The notes: generated by a model not told the origin, from the sequence alone. DNA of 40,094 nt from Streptomyces sp. MBT53 (GCF_016654115.1 NZ_JAEQAZ010000073.1:1-40094), one strand, 5' to 3'. Positions 30,475 through 39,030 are shown, counted from the stretch's first letter. Numbers and translations are program-made.

Positions 30475-32058
30475 TCAGGCTCCCTTCAGGCCGATGTTGA
30501 GGTAGTCGAACTCGAAGCCGTGCTCGGCGTATCCGCGTACCTTGCGGGAGATGCCGACGAGCCGGTCGGCGAACATCGGGGTCATCGCCCCGCCCTTCTC
30601 GATCACCAACGTCTGTGCCTCGCCGTACAGTTCGCGCCGCTTGGTGTCGTCGAGCTCGGCGCGGGCCCGGTCGAGGACCGCGTCGAACTCCTTGTCGGAC
30701 CAGGCGGTCTCGTTGTACGAGGAGCCGCTGCGGAAGATCTGGGTGAAGAGCTGGTCGACGGGGCGGCCCGTGAACCAGTAGGTGGCCATCAGCGGCTTCT
30801 TCATCCAGATCTGTGTGTAGTAGGAGTCCGCGGAGGCCGTCTTGACCTTGATGCGGATGCCCGCCCGCTTCGCGGAGTCCTGGTAGGCGAGCGCCATCGG
30901 CGTGAACAGGGGGTCGTAGGAGGAGGTGTAGAGGTCCATCGCCAAGCCCTCGTGGCCCGCCTGCTTGAGCAGGTACTTCGCCTGCTCCGGGTCGTGCTTG
31001 GGGTGCGCGGAGATGTGGGCCGGGTCGCTGGGCGGCACCGGATTGTCCCAGCCCGCCGTGCCCGCGCCCTGGAGGGCGACCTGCACGACGTGCTCGGGGT
31101 CGTAGGCGAGCTTCATGGCCTGGCGGACGCGGACGTCGGTGAAGGGCTTCTCGGTGGTGAGCATCGGGAGGACGTACCACTGGGCGTTCTTCACGCGGGC
31201 GATGGTGGCGCGGTCCGAGGCGGCGACCACGCGGGCGGTCGCGAAGTCGAGGTTGGTCTGCGAGAGCAGGTCGACTTGCCCTGCCAGCAAGGCGTTTGAG
31301 CGGGCCGACATGTCGGCGACCGAGTAGAAGTCGATCGTGTCGAGGACGGGGCGGCCCGCCCAGTGGTCCGTGTACGCGGTGACGCGGCCGGGGCCCGCCG
31401 GTGCGAACGACTCCAGCTTGAAGGGGCCGGTGCCGATGCCGGTGCGGCCGATGGACTTCGCGCTGCCGTCGGGGATGACGTAGCAGTTGTAGTGCGTCAG
31501 CAGGCTGGGGAACTCGGCGTTCGGGCTCTTCAGCGGGACGACGAGGGTGTGGGCGTCGGGCGTGCCCAGCTTGGCCGGGTCGATGAGCGGGGCGAGGACC
31601 GCGGCCTGCGGGGAGGCCGTCGCCTTGTCGAGGATGTGGCGGAGTGTGTAGGCGGCGTCGGCGGAGGTGAAGGCGCGGCCGTTGTGGAAGGCGACGTCCT
31701 TGCGGAGGCGGAAGGTCCAGGTGCTCGCCTTGGCGTCGGGTTCCCAGGACTCGGCGAGGTCGGGGGCCAGCTCGCCGTTCGTGCCGATGCGGACGAGCCG
31801 GTTGTAGAGGGCGCCCAGGTACTCGTACGCGGACAGTGAGCTGGCCGGGTCGAGGGTCTCGGCGTCGGAGGCGGGCGGCCTGGCGATGCGCAGCGTGCCG
31901 CCGCGGTCGGGGGCGCCTTTCGCGGCGGCGGCCGGCAGGACGGGGGCGGCCTCCGCCCCGGCACAGCCGGTCAGCAGCCAGGACCCGCCGAGTGCCGCCG
32001 CCGAGGCGAGGCCCGCGGTGAGCACCGACCGGCGGCCCAGGTGGTGGATGTCGGACAT
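30475..32058 (-). CDS. Oligopeptide-type ABC substrate-binding lipoprotein (SBP_bac_5)
   Basis: Encodes 527 residues from ATG 32058 with ACAAGGACGG upstream. The leader has a twin arginine and a lipobox (GRRSVLTAGLASAAALGGSWLLTGC), so it is probably exported folded by Tat and lipid-anchored. The mature part shows the family-5 signature: LDPASSLSAYEYLGALYNRLVRI, DLAESWEPDAKASTWTFRLRKDVAFHNGRAFTSADAAYTLRHIL, and VRQAMKLAYDPEHVVQVAL. This fold binds di- and oligopeptides and also other ligands. It heads the operon and so defines the import specificity, which cannot be read here. Confidence 0.94.
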   Translation of the reverse strand: MSDIHHLGRRSVLTAGLASAAALGGSWLLTGCAGAEAAPVLPAAAAKGAPDRGGTLRIARPPASDAETLDPASSLSAYEYLGALYNRLVRIGTNGELAPDLAESWEPDAKASTWTFRLRKDVAFHNGRAFTSADAAYTLRHILDKATASPQAAVLAPLIDPAKLGTPDAHTLVVPLKSPNAEFPSLLTHYNCYVIPDGSAKSIGRTGIGTGPFKLESFAPAGPGRVTAYTDHWAGRPVLDTIDFYSVADMSARSNALLAGQVDLLSQTNLDFATARVVAASDRATIARVKNAQWYVLPMLTTEKPFTDVRVRQAMKLAYDPEHVVQVALQGAGTAGWDNPVPPSDPAHISAHPKHDPEQAKYLLKQAGHEGLAMDLYTSSYDPLFTPMALAYQDSAKRAGIRIKVKTASADSYYTQIWMKKPLMATYWFTGRPVDQLFTQIFRSGSSYNETAWSDKEFDAVLDRARAELDDTKRRELYGEAQTLVIEKGGAMTPMFADRLVGISRKVRGYAEHGFEFDYLNIGLKGA

Positions 32059-32076
32059 GTACCGACCGTCCTTGTC

Positions 32077-32130
32077 GCTATTCGTTCAGCTATTCGTTCA
32101 GCGGAACGATTGAGTGAAGTCCGTGAACGA
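32077..32130. promoter_or_regulatory. Repeated TGAACGA operator-like elements upstream of the transport operon
   Basis: GCTATTCGTTCA occurs twice head to tail (32077-32088, 32089-32100). The second merges into TCGTTC-AGCG-GAACGA (32094-32109), a 16-bp dyad, and TGAACGA recurs at 32124-32130. The block lies just ahead of the binding-protein start at 32058 and is the best candidate site for the operon's own TetR. The rest of the 163-nt gap (to 32221) shows no clear hairpin. Confidence 0.65.
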
Positions 32131-32221
32131 TAACGAGGGGATGGTTTCCCGCCAACCCTTTGGGCGCGGAAATTAACGTCCGAAACGCACTGGTTACGAC
32201 GAGGAGGCGCGCAGGGGTCGG

Positions 32222-33004
32222 TCAGCCGGTGGTCTCGCGGGCCCAGGGCAGCAGTGCCCGCTCCGCGAGGACGACGGCGTAGAAGAGGAGCACGCTCATG
32301 GCGCTGAGCAGGGCCATCGCGGCGAACGCGAGGGGCGTGTCGGCGTTGCCGCCGGAGGCCACGATGACGTAGCCGAGGCCCTGGTCGCCGCCCGCGAACT
32401 CGCCGACGACCGCGCCCACGACGGCGAGGGTGACGCCGAGGCGCAGGCCGATGAAGACCTGGGGCAGGGCCCAGGGGATGCGGAGCTTGCGGTAGGTCTG
32501 CCGGCGGGACGCGGTGAGGGAGTGGGCCAGCTCGGTCAGTTCCAGGGGGACGGACGTCAGTCCTGCCATCGTCGACACGACCACCGGGAACCAGGCGAGC
32601 AACGCCACCATGAACACCTTCGGGGCCGTGCCGAAGCCGAGCCAGACCACGAGGAGCGGTGCCACCGCGATCTTCGGTACGGCGTTCACCGCGACCAGCA
32701 ACGGCATGACCGCGCGCTCCACGCCCCGGGACGCGGTGAGCAGCACGGCGGTCACGAGTCCCGCGCCGACGGCCAGGCCGAAGCCGACGGCCGTCTCGGT
32801 GAACGTCTGCCAGGTCTGGCGCAGCAGATAGCCGGGCAGCCGGCCGAAGGCGTCGACGACGTCGGGGGGTGCGGGCAGCAAGAAGGGACGGATGTCGAAG
32901 ACGAGGGTCGCCAGCCACCACACGGCGAGCGCGCACAGAGCGGCCAAGAGCGGCGGGCCCGCCGACAGGACGCGTCTCACACCGGCGGCCAGTGCTGTTC
33001 TCAC
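32222..33004 (-). CDS. NitT/TauT-type ABC transporter permease
   Basis: Encodes 260 residues from GTG 33004, which overlaps the methyltransferase TGA (GTGA). Six hydrophobic helices; the start WWLATLVFDIRPFLLPAPPDVVDAF is typical of SsuC/TauC/ThiX-like permeases, as are AVNAVPKIAVAPLLVVWLGFG and the EAA loop ELAHSLTASRRQTYRKLRIPWALPQV. It ends with VVGEFAGGDQGLGYVI, the family's closing motif. Family substrates include sulfonates, nitrate, taurine and pyrimidines. It works with the binding protein at 33808-34842 and the ATPase at 35000-35757, the latter broken by a frameshift. Confidence 0.93.
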   Translation of the reverse strand: MRTALAAGVRRVLSAGPPLLAALCALAVWWLATLVFDIRPFLLPAPPDVVDAFGRLPGYLLRQTWQTFTETAVGFGLAVGAGLVTAVLLTASRGVERAVMPLLVAVNAVPKIAVAPLLVVWLGFGTAPKVFMVALLAWFPVVVSTMAGLTSVPLELTELAHSLTASRRQTYRKLRIPWALPQVFIGLRLGVTLAVVGAVVGEFAGGDQGLGYVIVASGGNADTPLAFAAMALLSAMSVLLFYAVVLAERALLPWARETTG

Positions 33005-33801
33005 ACCGAGGGCCTGCGGCCGATGGTCGAGTAGGTGAAGTGGCCGCGCACCAGCAGCCGGGGATCGGCCACCAGCCGGTCCAGTTCGGCGAGTTGGGCC
33101 TTCGTCATGCCGGCCGCGAGGAAGTCCTCGCGTGCCTGCGCGATGTTCGCGGCGATCAGCAGCGTGCCCGCGGTGCCGCCCGGCCAGGACCGGGAGTGGA
33201 TCACGGTGTCGACGTCGGTCAGGCCCGCCTCCAGCATGGCGGCGGGCACCCGGCCGGCCCAGGTGGGGTCGTTGCCGTGGGCGGGCAGGACGCGCTCGAC
33301 GAGCAACTCGTGGTAGAGGTCGACCAGTTGGGAGGCCTGCGGGGTCGGGGCCGCGAGCACCATCTTGCGGAAGGTCGTCTCGAAGTCCTCCAGCACCAGC
33401 GCGCCACCGGGGGCGAGGGCCGCCGCGAGCCTCCGGAGCACGGCCTCCCGTCCGGGCAGGTGCAGCAGCACCAGCCGGGCGTGGATCACGTTCCAGGGGC
33501 CGTCCGGCACCTGTTCGTTCTCCAGATCGTGCACCAGCACGTCGTACGGCGGACTCGCGGGCAGATGGCGGGTGTTGACGTCGGTCGCCAGCACTCGTCC
33601 CGTGGGTCCCGTCGCGCGGGCGAGCCAGTCGGCGATGCTGCCGCCCCCGGCGCCGGTCTCCAGGCAGCGCAGGCCGGTCAGGTCGCCGAGGGAGGAGAGC
33701 CGCGAGATCGTGAACTCGTCCAGGATCGCGGGAAGTTGGCCGTGCCGGTGGGCGGCTTCGGGATGGTCGTTGTCGAAGACGTACGAGAGCGGGGTCTCCA
33801 C
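33001..33801 (-). CDS. Class I SAM-dependent methyltransferase inside an ABC importer operon
   Basis: Encodes 266 residues from GTG 33801, 6 nt after the binding-protein stop. The SAM motif I is GLRCLETGAGGGSIADWLAR, then VLATDVNTRHL (motif II Asp) and PWNVIHARLVLLHLPGREAVLRRLAAALAPGGALVLEDF. The N-terminal YVFDNDHPEAAHRHGQLPAILDEFTISRL resembles small-molecule methyltransferases of streptomycetes, often linked to secondary metabolism. Lying between the binding protein and the permease with tight spacing on both sides, it is almost surely co-expressed with them. That suggests modification of the imported ligand, but nothing proves it. Confidence 0.88.
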   Translation of the reverse strand: METPLSYVFDNDHPEAAHRHGQLPAILDEFTISRLSSLGDLTGLRCLETGAGGGSIADWLARATGPTGRVLATDVNTRHLPASPPYDVLVHDLENEQVPDGPWNVIHARLVLLHLPGREAVLRRLAAALAPGGALVLEDFETTFRKMVLAAPTPQASQLVDLYHELLVERVLPAHGNDPTWAGRVPAAMLEAGLTDVDTVIHSRSWPGGTAGTLLIAANIAQAREDFLAAGMTKAQLAELDRLVADPRLLVRGHFTYSTIGRRPSV

Positions 33802-33807
33802 GGGCCG

Positions 33808-34842
33808 TCAACCCGACTTCATGGCGGCGAAGTCGACGACGTCCTGCGGTGTCATCCCCGGCTGGATGACACCGGCCTTCTCCAGGCTGGTGAGGGCGCC
33901 TCGCATCCGCGCCTCGGTGATCATGCCGATGTTCGCGTCACCCTCGGCCGTCACGGCCGGTGTCATCAGTTCGATCTCCTGGGTCGCCGCCGTGGCGTCC
34001 GTCTCCGGATGCTTCGCGTGCAGCAACTTCCCGGCCTCGTCCGGGTGTTGGACCGTGTATTTCAGCCCCTTGAGCAGCGCCGTGCGGAAGCGCTTGACCA
34101 GGTCCGGCTGCTTCGCGGCGAGGGAGGCCGTGGTGACCGTCGCGTTGCCGAACAGGTCGGGCAGACAGGTGCTGTAGGGGAACACGACGACGTGCTTCGA
34201 CCGGGCCTGCACGGTGGCCTTCTCGATGGTGGGGCGGCCGATCAGGAACGTGCTGAGCGCGTCGGCCTTTCCGCTCGCGAGGGCCGGGCCCAACTGCACG
34301 GGCTGGACGGCGATCCAGTGGATTCCGGCGGTGTCGATGCCGGCGAGCCTGGCGTAGCCGGGGAACAGCAGCTGGTTCACGGAGTTCGCGGCGGCGGCGA
34401 TCCTTTTGCCCGTGAGGTCTTTCGGGGTGCTGATGCCCGAGCCCTGCATCGCCATGATGGAGACGAGCGTGCGCTGGTGGACGGCGAGCACCGCGCGGAA
34501 GTCGCGATAGGCCGTGGAGTTCTTGGCTCCGGCGGAAATCATCGCACCCGTCAGGTCGAGGCTGGTGAACTGCGCCTTTCCGGAAGCGAGGGCTTTGAGG
34601 TTCTCTCCGGCGGCCTTTCCGAGTTCGATCTTCACATCGATTCCGGCCTGGCGGAAATAGCCCTTCTGCTCGGCCACCCAGGCGAATGCGTCCCGCCCCG
34701 CCGCACCGAAGGCGGTGACATAGGTGAGCTGGTCCTCGGCCGAACTCCTGCTCTTGGACGGGGAGTTGGAGCCGCAGGCCACGGCGGCCAGCAGTGTGGC
34801 CGCCGCGCAGAAAACCGTCGCCGTACGGTGTGAGCGGATCAT
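33808..34842 (-). CDS. NMT1/ThiY-like ABC substrate-binding lipoprotein
   Basis: Encodes 344 residues from ATG 34842 with GGGGAGG upstream. The leader ends in a lipobox (TVFCAAATLLAAVACGS). The mature protein begins with LTYVTAFGAAGRDAFAWVAEQKGYFRQAGIDVKIELG, the type-2 periplasmic fold of the NitT/TauT/ThiY group, followed by LASGKAQFTSLDLTGAMIS and STPKDLTGKRIAAAANS. The ligand may be an aromatic, sulfonate or pyrimidine-like compound; no riboswitch or biosynthetic gene narrows it. It heads the leftward operon binding protein-methyltransferase-permease and is divergent from the ATPase gene. Confidence 0.9.
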   Translation of the reverse strand: MIRSHRTATVFCAAATLLAAVACGSNSPSKSRSSAEDQLTYVTAFGAAGRDAFAWVAEQKGYFRQAGIDVKIELGKAAGENLKALASGKAQFTSLDLTGAMISAGAKNSTAYRDFRAVLAVHQRTLVSIMAMQGSGISTPKDLTGKRIAAAANSVNQLLFPGYARLAGIDTAGIHWIAVQPVQLGPALASGKADALSTFLIGRPTIEKATVQARSKHVVVFPYSTCLPDLFGNATVTTASLAAKQPDLVKRFRTALLKGLKYTVQHPDEAGKLLHAKHPETDATAATQEIELMTPAVTAEGDANIGMITEARMRGALTSLEKAGVIQPGMTPQDVVDFAAMKSG

Positions 34843-34999
34843 GCGACCTCCCCTGAGGGGGAATGGGTGGGGGGAACAGCAGAAGTCGGTGGGGGGTTTG
34901 TCGCCGGGGTCGCGATCCGGCAAATCGTACGCGTGCATGCCACAATCCAGCAGAGCGATTTTCGGTATTCCGCGCACGGCGGCCGACGGGAGTCGACGC
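34843..34999. promoter_or_regulatory. Divergent promoter region of the split ABC importer
   Basis: 157 bases separate the two starts. A small hairpin on the minus strand (CCCC-CTCA-GGGG) overlaps the binding protein's GGGGAGG ribosome binding site. An AT-rich patch lies near 34960-34977 (GAGCGATTTTCGGTATTCC). I looked for a TPP riboswitch and saw none. Confidence 0.4.
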
Positions 35000-35757
35000 G
35001 TGATCCAATTACGGGGTGTGTCCAAGGAGTTCACGCATCGGCGCGGCCGTGTCGAAGCGCTTCAGGGCATCGATCTGGAGGCCGGTGACGGTGAGTTCGT
35101 GGCGGTCGTCGGGCGTTCCGGGTGCGGGAAGTCGACGCTGCTGCGGCTGATCGCCGGGCTGGCGGTGCCGACCCGGGGCGAGGTGCTCATGGGCGGCCGT
35201 GCCGTCACCGGGCCGCGCGGCGACTGCGCCGTCCTCTTCCAGCGGCCCGCCCTGCTGCCGTGGCGGTCCGTGCTGGACAACGTGCTGCTGCCTGCGGAGA
35301 TCTCGGGCGACCGGCGCGACGGATCGCGGAAACGGGCGCTGGGGCTGATCGAGGCGATGGGCCTCGACGGCTTCCAACGGCGGCTGCCGCACGAACTGTC
35401 CGGCGGGATGCAGCAGCGGGTGGCGCTGTGCCGGTCGCTGATGCAGCGGCCCCGGGTGCTGCTGATGGACGAGCCGTTCCCGCGCTCGACGCGCTCACCC
35501 GGGACGAGTTGTGCGCCGAGTTGCAGCGGACGCACCGCGAGCATCCGTCCACCGTCGTCCTCGTCACCCACTCCGTCGACGAGGCGGTCCTGCTGGCCGA
35601 CCGGGTGGTGGTGCTGACGCCCCGCCCCGGCCGGATCCGTACGGTCCTCGACATCACCCTGCCCCGGCCGCGCACGCGTGCCAGGGCCGAGCAGGCGGAG
35701 CAACTGGCCCGGCGGGCCGCCGAGTTGCACGCACTGCTACTGGACAGCGACACCTGA
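35000..35757 (+). pseudogene. NitT/TauT-type ABC transporter ATPase broken by a one-base frameshift
   Basis: Starts at GTG 35000 with GGGAG seven bases upstream. The first frame gives VIQLRGVSKEFTHRRGRVEALQ, Walker A GRSGCGKST, Q-loop FQRPALLPWRSV, signature LSGGMQQRVA and Walker B VLLMDEPF. After TTC (35477-35479) that frame goes astray. The correct continuation (ALDALTRDELCAELQ, then the H-loop VVLVTHSVDEAVLLADRVVVL) lies one frame over, from about 35482 to the stop at 35757. The sequence TTCCCGCGCTCGAC lacks one base compared with the expected Phe-x-Ala-Leu-Asp. As written the product loses the D-loop and H-loop and should be inactive. A sequencing or assembly error, or a recent mutation, are both possible, since the downstream frame keeps normal coding character. 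Confidence 0.88.
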
Positions 35758-35797
35758 TCCCCAGCCTCATCGTCAACTGCCGTCCCTCCACGCCCTG

Positions 35798-35837
35798 TTG
35801 ACATCACACAGCGGGCGCCTAGCGTGTCCAGCGGACA
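35798..35837 (+). promoter_or_regulatory. Promoter with adjacent palindrome upstream of the arabinofuranosidase gene
   Basis: TTGACA (35798-35803), 16-nt spacer, TAGCGT (35820-35825) is a good sigma-70-type promoter. It is followed immediately by TGTCC-AGC-GGACA (35825-35837), a perfect 5-bp-arm palindrome at the expected transcription start, a likely repressor operator. Confidence 0.65.
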
Positions 35838-35935
35838 GCATGTCGCACGACCTTCGGGATCTCGAACCGGAGTGGAGCGGTGGAGGGACACCACCGCCCG
35901 ACTCCCAACTCCTCGACATGCGAAGGACATTGGTG

Positions 35936-38464
35936 ATGACCCCACCCCTGGGCAGACGTCAGTTGCTCGCGGCCGCAGGTGCCACCTCGGCCGCCCTCAC
36001 CCTCACCGGCAAGGACGGCACGGCGTACGCCGCCACGGACCGCGCCACCGCCGAACCCACCGCGATCCGCCCCTTCCCGCTCACCGCCGTGACCCTGCTG
36101 GACAGCCCGTTCCGGGACAACCAGCGCCGCAACTCGGCCTATCTGCGCTTCGTCGACCTCGACCGGCTGCTGCACACCTTCCGTACCAACGTCCGCCTGC
36201 CCAGCACCGCGCAGCCCTGCGGCGGATGGGAGGGACCCGACGTGGAACTGCGCGGTCACTCCACCGGCCATCTGCTCTCCGGACTCGCGCTCGCGTACGC
36301 CAACACCGGCGACACGGCCCTGCGCGACAAGGGCCGGACCCTGGTCGCCGAACTGGCGAGGTGTCAGGCGGCCTCGCCCGCGGCCGGTTTCCGCACCGGC
36401 TATCTGTCCGCGTTCCCCGAGAGCTTCTTCGACCGGCTGGAGGCCGGGACCGGGGTGTGGGCGCCGTACTACACGATCCACAAGATCATGGCGGGGCTGG
36501 TCGAGCAGTACCGGCTGACCGGGAACGAGCAGGCCCTCGACGTGGTGCTCCGGCAGGCGCGCTGGGTCGACGCGCGGACCGCGGGGCTGTCGTACGAGCG
36601 GATGCAGCGGGTGCTGGAAACCGAGTTCGGCGGGATGAACGACGTGCTCGCCGATCTGCACGCCCTCACCGGCAACACCGCCTGGCTCGATGTCGCCGAA
36701 CGCTTCACCCACGCCCGGGTGTTCGACCCGCTGGCGCTGGGCGAGGACCGGCTCGCCGGGCTGCACGCCAACACACAGATCCCGAAGATGGTCGGCGCGC
36801 TGCGGCTGTGGGAGGAGGGGCTGCCCGAGCGGTACCGCACGATCGCCGCCAACTTCTGGGAGATCGTCACCGGCCACCACTCGTACGTCATCGGCGGCAA
36901 CAGCAACGGCGAGGCGTTCCACGAACCGGACGTGGTGGCAGGGCAGTTGTCCGACAACACCTGCGAGAACTGCAACAGCTACAACATGCTCAAGCTGACC
37001 CGGCTGCTGCACCTCCACACCCCGGACCGTGTCGAGCTGCTCGACTTCTACGAACGGGCTCTGTTCAACCAGTTGTTGGGCGAGCAGGACCCGGACTCCG
37101 AGCACGGCTTCAACATCTACTACACCGGTCTGGCGCCGGGTTCCTTCAAGCGCCAGCCGTCCTTCATGGGCGCGGATCCGGACGTGTACTCCACGGACTA
37201 CGACAACTTCTCCTGCGACCACGGCACCGGCATGGAGACCCACGCCAAGTTCGCCGACACGATCTACACGCACGACGAACACGCCCTGCTGGTCAACCTG
37301 TTCATCCCCTCGCAGGTGGTCTGGCGCGAGCGGGGCATCACCTGGCGGCAGACCACCGGCTTCCCCGACCGCTCCACCACCACCCTGACGGTCATCGCCG
37401 GCCGTTCCGGGCACCGGCTGCGCGTCCGCGTCCCGTCCTGGGCCTCCGGTGCCCGCGCCGCCCTCAACGGCCGTGCGCTGCCCGACCGTCCGAAGCCCGG
37501 CAGCTGGCTCACGCTGGAGCGGACCTGGCGTGCCGGCGACCGGGTCGAGGTGTCCCTGCCGATGCGCACGGTCGTGGAGCCGACCCCCGACGACCCCGAT
37601 GTACAGGCGGTGCTGCACGGTCCGGTGGTGCTGGCCGGGGCGTTCGGCGACCGGGCCGACCCCTGGCTGTCACGCCTGGACGTCGACTCCGTACGGCAGT
37701 TGTCCTCGGACCCGCTGCGCTTCACCGCCCGCGCGGACGACACGGACGTGACCCTGCTGCCGATCGCCCGCGTCCACCACCAGCACTACTCGGTGTACTG
37801 GCTGACCGGCGAACCCCCGCCCCCGCCACCGGAGTTCGCCGCCTGGCACCGCTTCGACGAGACCTCGGGCACGACGGCGGCCGACGCGACGGGCAACGGC
37901 CGTACGGCCCAACTGGTCGGCGGAGCCGCGTGGTTGGCGGACGGCCGGCTCGGTGGCGCGGTTGCCCTGGACGGTGTGGACGGTCATGTCGCCCTCGCCG
38001 AGGATCTGTTGGCGGGTGCGTCGGCGTACTCGCTCGCCACGTGGGTCCGGCTGGACGGTCGGCCCGGCGCCTGGAGCCGGATCTTCGACCTCGGCACCGG
38101 CGTCACCGCCAACATGTTCCTGACCCCGCTGAGCGGCGACGGCACCCTGCGGTACGCGATCACCGCGGGCGGGGCGGGCGCCGAGCAGCGCATCGACGCC
38201 GAGCCGCTGCCCGCCGACCGTTGGGTGCATGTGGCGGTGGCCTACGGCGACGGGACCGCCGTCCTGTACGTGGACGGCGTCGAAGCCGGCCGGAACGCGG
38301 CCGTCACCGTGGAGCCGCGCCGCTTCGGCAACCATGTCCGGGCCGGATACGTCGGCCGCTCGCAGTACGCCGACCCGTACCTGAAGGGCGCGGTCGACGA
38401 CTTCCGGGTCTACGGCAGAGCGCTGAGCGCCGCCGAGGTGGCGACGCTGGCGCAACCGACATAG
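35936..38464 (+). CDS. Tat-exported GH127-type beta-L-arabinofuranosidase with C-terminal LamG domain
   Basis: Encodes 842 residues from ATG 35936 with AAGGA eight bases upstream (GTG 35933 is an alternative). Leader: GRRQLLAAAGATSAALTL, twin-arginine. Residues about 45-620 form the (alpha/alpha)6 barrel and beta domains of the DUF1680/GH127-GH146 type. The expected Zn/thiolate site is visible as E326 (NSNGEAFHEP), C343 and C346 (NTCENCNSYNMLKLTR) and C427 (NFSCDHGTGMETH), a Cys-nucleophile retaining mechanism being known for the family. After a Pro linker, residues about 635-842 (AWHRFDETSGTTAADATGNGRTAQL ... YVDGVEAGRN ... VDDFRVYGRALSAAEV) are a LamG/concanavalin-like domain for sugar binding. 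It probably releases L-arabinose from plant polysaccharides or glycoproteins outside the cell. Confidence 0.92.
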   Translation: MTPPLGRRQLLAAAGATSAALTLTGKDGTAYAATDRATAEPTAIRPFPLTAVTLLDSPFRDNQRRNSAYLRFVDLDRLLHTFRTNVRLPSTAQPCGGWEGPDVELRGHSTGHLLSGLALAYANTGDTALRDKGRTLVAELARCQAASPAAGFRTGYLSAFPESFFDRLEAGTGVWAPYYTIHKIMAGLVEQYRLTGNEQALDVVLRQARWVDARTAGLSYERMQRVLETEFGGMNDVLADLHALTGNTAWLDVAERFTHARVFDPLALGEDRLAGLHANTQIPKMVGALRLWEEGLPERYRTIAANFWEIVTGHHSYVIGGNSNGEAFHEPDVVAGQLSDNTCENCNSYNMLKLTRLLHLHTPDRVELLDFYERALFNQLLGEQDPDSEHGFNIYYTGLAPGSFKRQPSFMGADPDVYSTDYDNFSCDHGTGMETHAKFADTIYTHDEHALLVNLFIPSQVVWRERGITWRQTTGFPDRSTTTLTVIAGRSGHRLRVRVPSWASGARAALNGRALPDRPKPGSWLTLERTWRAGDRVEVSLPMRTVVEPTPDDPDVQAVLHGPVVLAGAFGDRADPWLSRLDVDSVRQLSSDPLRFTARADDTDVTLLPIARVHHQHYSVYWLTGEPPPPPPEFAAWHRFDETSGTTAADATGNGRTAQLVGGAAWLADGRLGGAVALDGVDGHVALAEDLLAGASAYSLATWVRLDGRPGAWSRIFDLGTGVTANMFLTPLSGDGTLRYAITAGGAGAEQRIDAEPLPADRWVHVAVAYGDGTAVLYVDGVEAGRNAAVTVEPRRFGNHVRAGYVGRSQYADPYLKGAVDDFRVYGRALSAAEVATLAQPT

Positions 38465-38469
38465 CCGAG

Positions 38470-38952
38470 TCACTCCCCCGCGAAGGCCTTCTCCAGTGCG
38501 GCGAGGTCGAACTTGCCCATCGCCATGAAGGACTCCGTCGCACGGGCGACCTTCGCGGGGTCGGGGTCGGTGATCATCTCGATCAGCCGGGTGGGGACGA
38601 CCTGCCAGGACAGGCCGAACTTGTCCTTGAGCCAGCCGCAGGGGCCGGGCTCGCCGCCGCCTTCGAGCAGCTTGGCCCAGTAGTAGTCGATGTCCTCCTG
38701 GTTCTCGCAGGGGATCTGGAAGGAGACCGCCTCGGTGAACTTGAACATCGGGCCGCCGTTCAGCGCGACGAACTTCTGTCCGAAGGCCGTGAACTCGACG
38801 GTGAGCACCGAGCCGGCCGGTTGCGGGGCGCCCTCGCCGTAGTGGCTGACGCGGCCGATGCTGGAGTTCTTGAAGATCGACACGTACAGGTGGGCGGCTT
38901 CCTCGGCCTGGCCGTCGAACCAGAGACACGTGGTGAATCCGTCGGTGGTCAT
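38470..38952 (-). CDS. PhnB-like VOC family protein
   Basis: Encodes 160 residues from ATG 38952, with GGAGG five bases upstream; ATG 38964 would place that GGAGG inside the gene. The fold reads TTCLWFDGQAEEAAHLYVSIFKNSSIGRVSHYG, then LTVEFTAFGQKFVALNGGPMFKFTEAVSFQIPC, the Trp-rich DIDYYWAKLLEGGGEPGPCGWLKDKFGLSWQVVP, and KVARATESFMAMGKFDLAALEKAF. This is the PhnB/3-demethylubiquinone-methyltransferase-like VOC subgroup, whose members are mostly uncharacterised. It is convergent with the arabinofuranosidase gene, 5 nt apart. Confidence 0.92.
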   Translation of the reverse strand: MTTDGFTTCLWFDGQAEEAAHLYVSIFKNSSIGRVSHYGEGAPQPAGSVLTVEFTAFGQKFVALNGGPMFKFTEAVSFQIPCENQEDIDYYWAKLLEGGGEPGPCGWLKDKFGLSWQVVPTRLIEMITDPDPAKVARATESFMAMGKFDLAALEKAFAGE

Positions 38953-38998
38953 GCGTTCCTCCATGGGCTGCTGGGGCGTCGAACACGGTCATCTGTAT

Positions 38999-39030
38999 CG
39001 ACCGATCGTCACCCTGAAACTCATCGGTCG
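38999..39030. promoter_or_regulatory. Inverted repeat between divergent VOC and epoxide hydrolase genes
   Basis: CGACCGAT (38999-39006) and ATCGGTCG (39023-39030) are exact complements with a 16-nt spacer. The pair lies in the 133-nt divergent gap and could be an operator acting on either gene. Confidence 0.5.

Noticed and set aside
34843..34999. TPP or other riboswitch ahead of the ThiY-like binding protein
   Set aside because: The conserved TPP core motifs are not found on either strand, and no other known riboswitch core was recognised.
35819..37618. Very long open frames antisense to the arabinofuranosidase gene and in its alternative plus frame
   Set aside because: They are GC-bias shadows: composition is Arg/Gly/Pro/Val-rich, there are no family motifs, and the overlapping gene has clear domains and catalytic residues.
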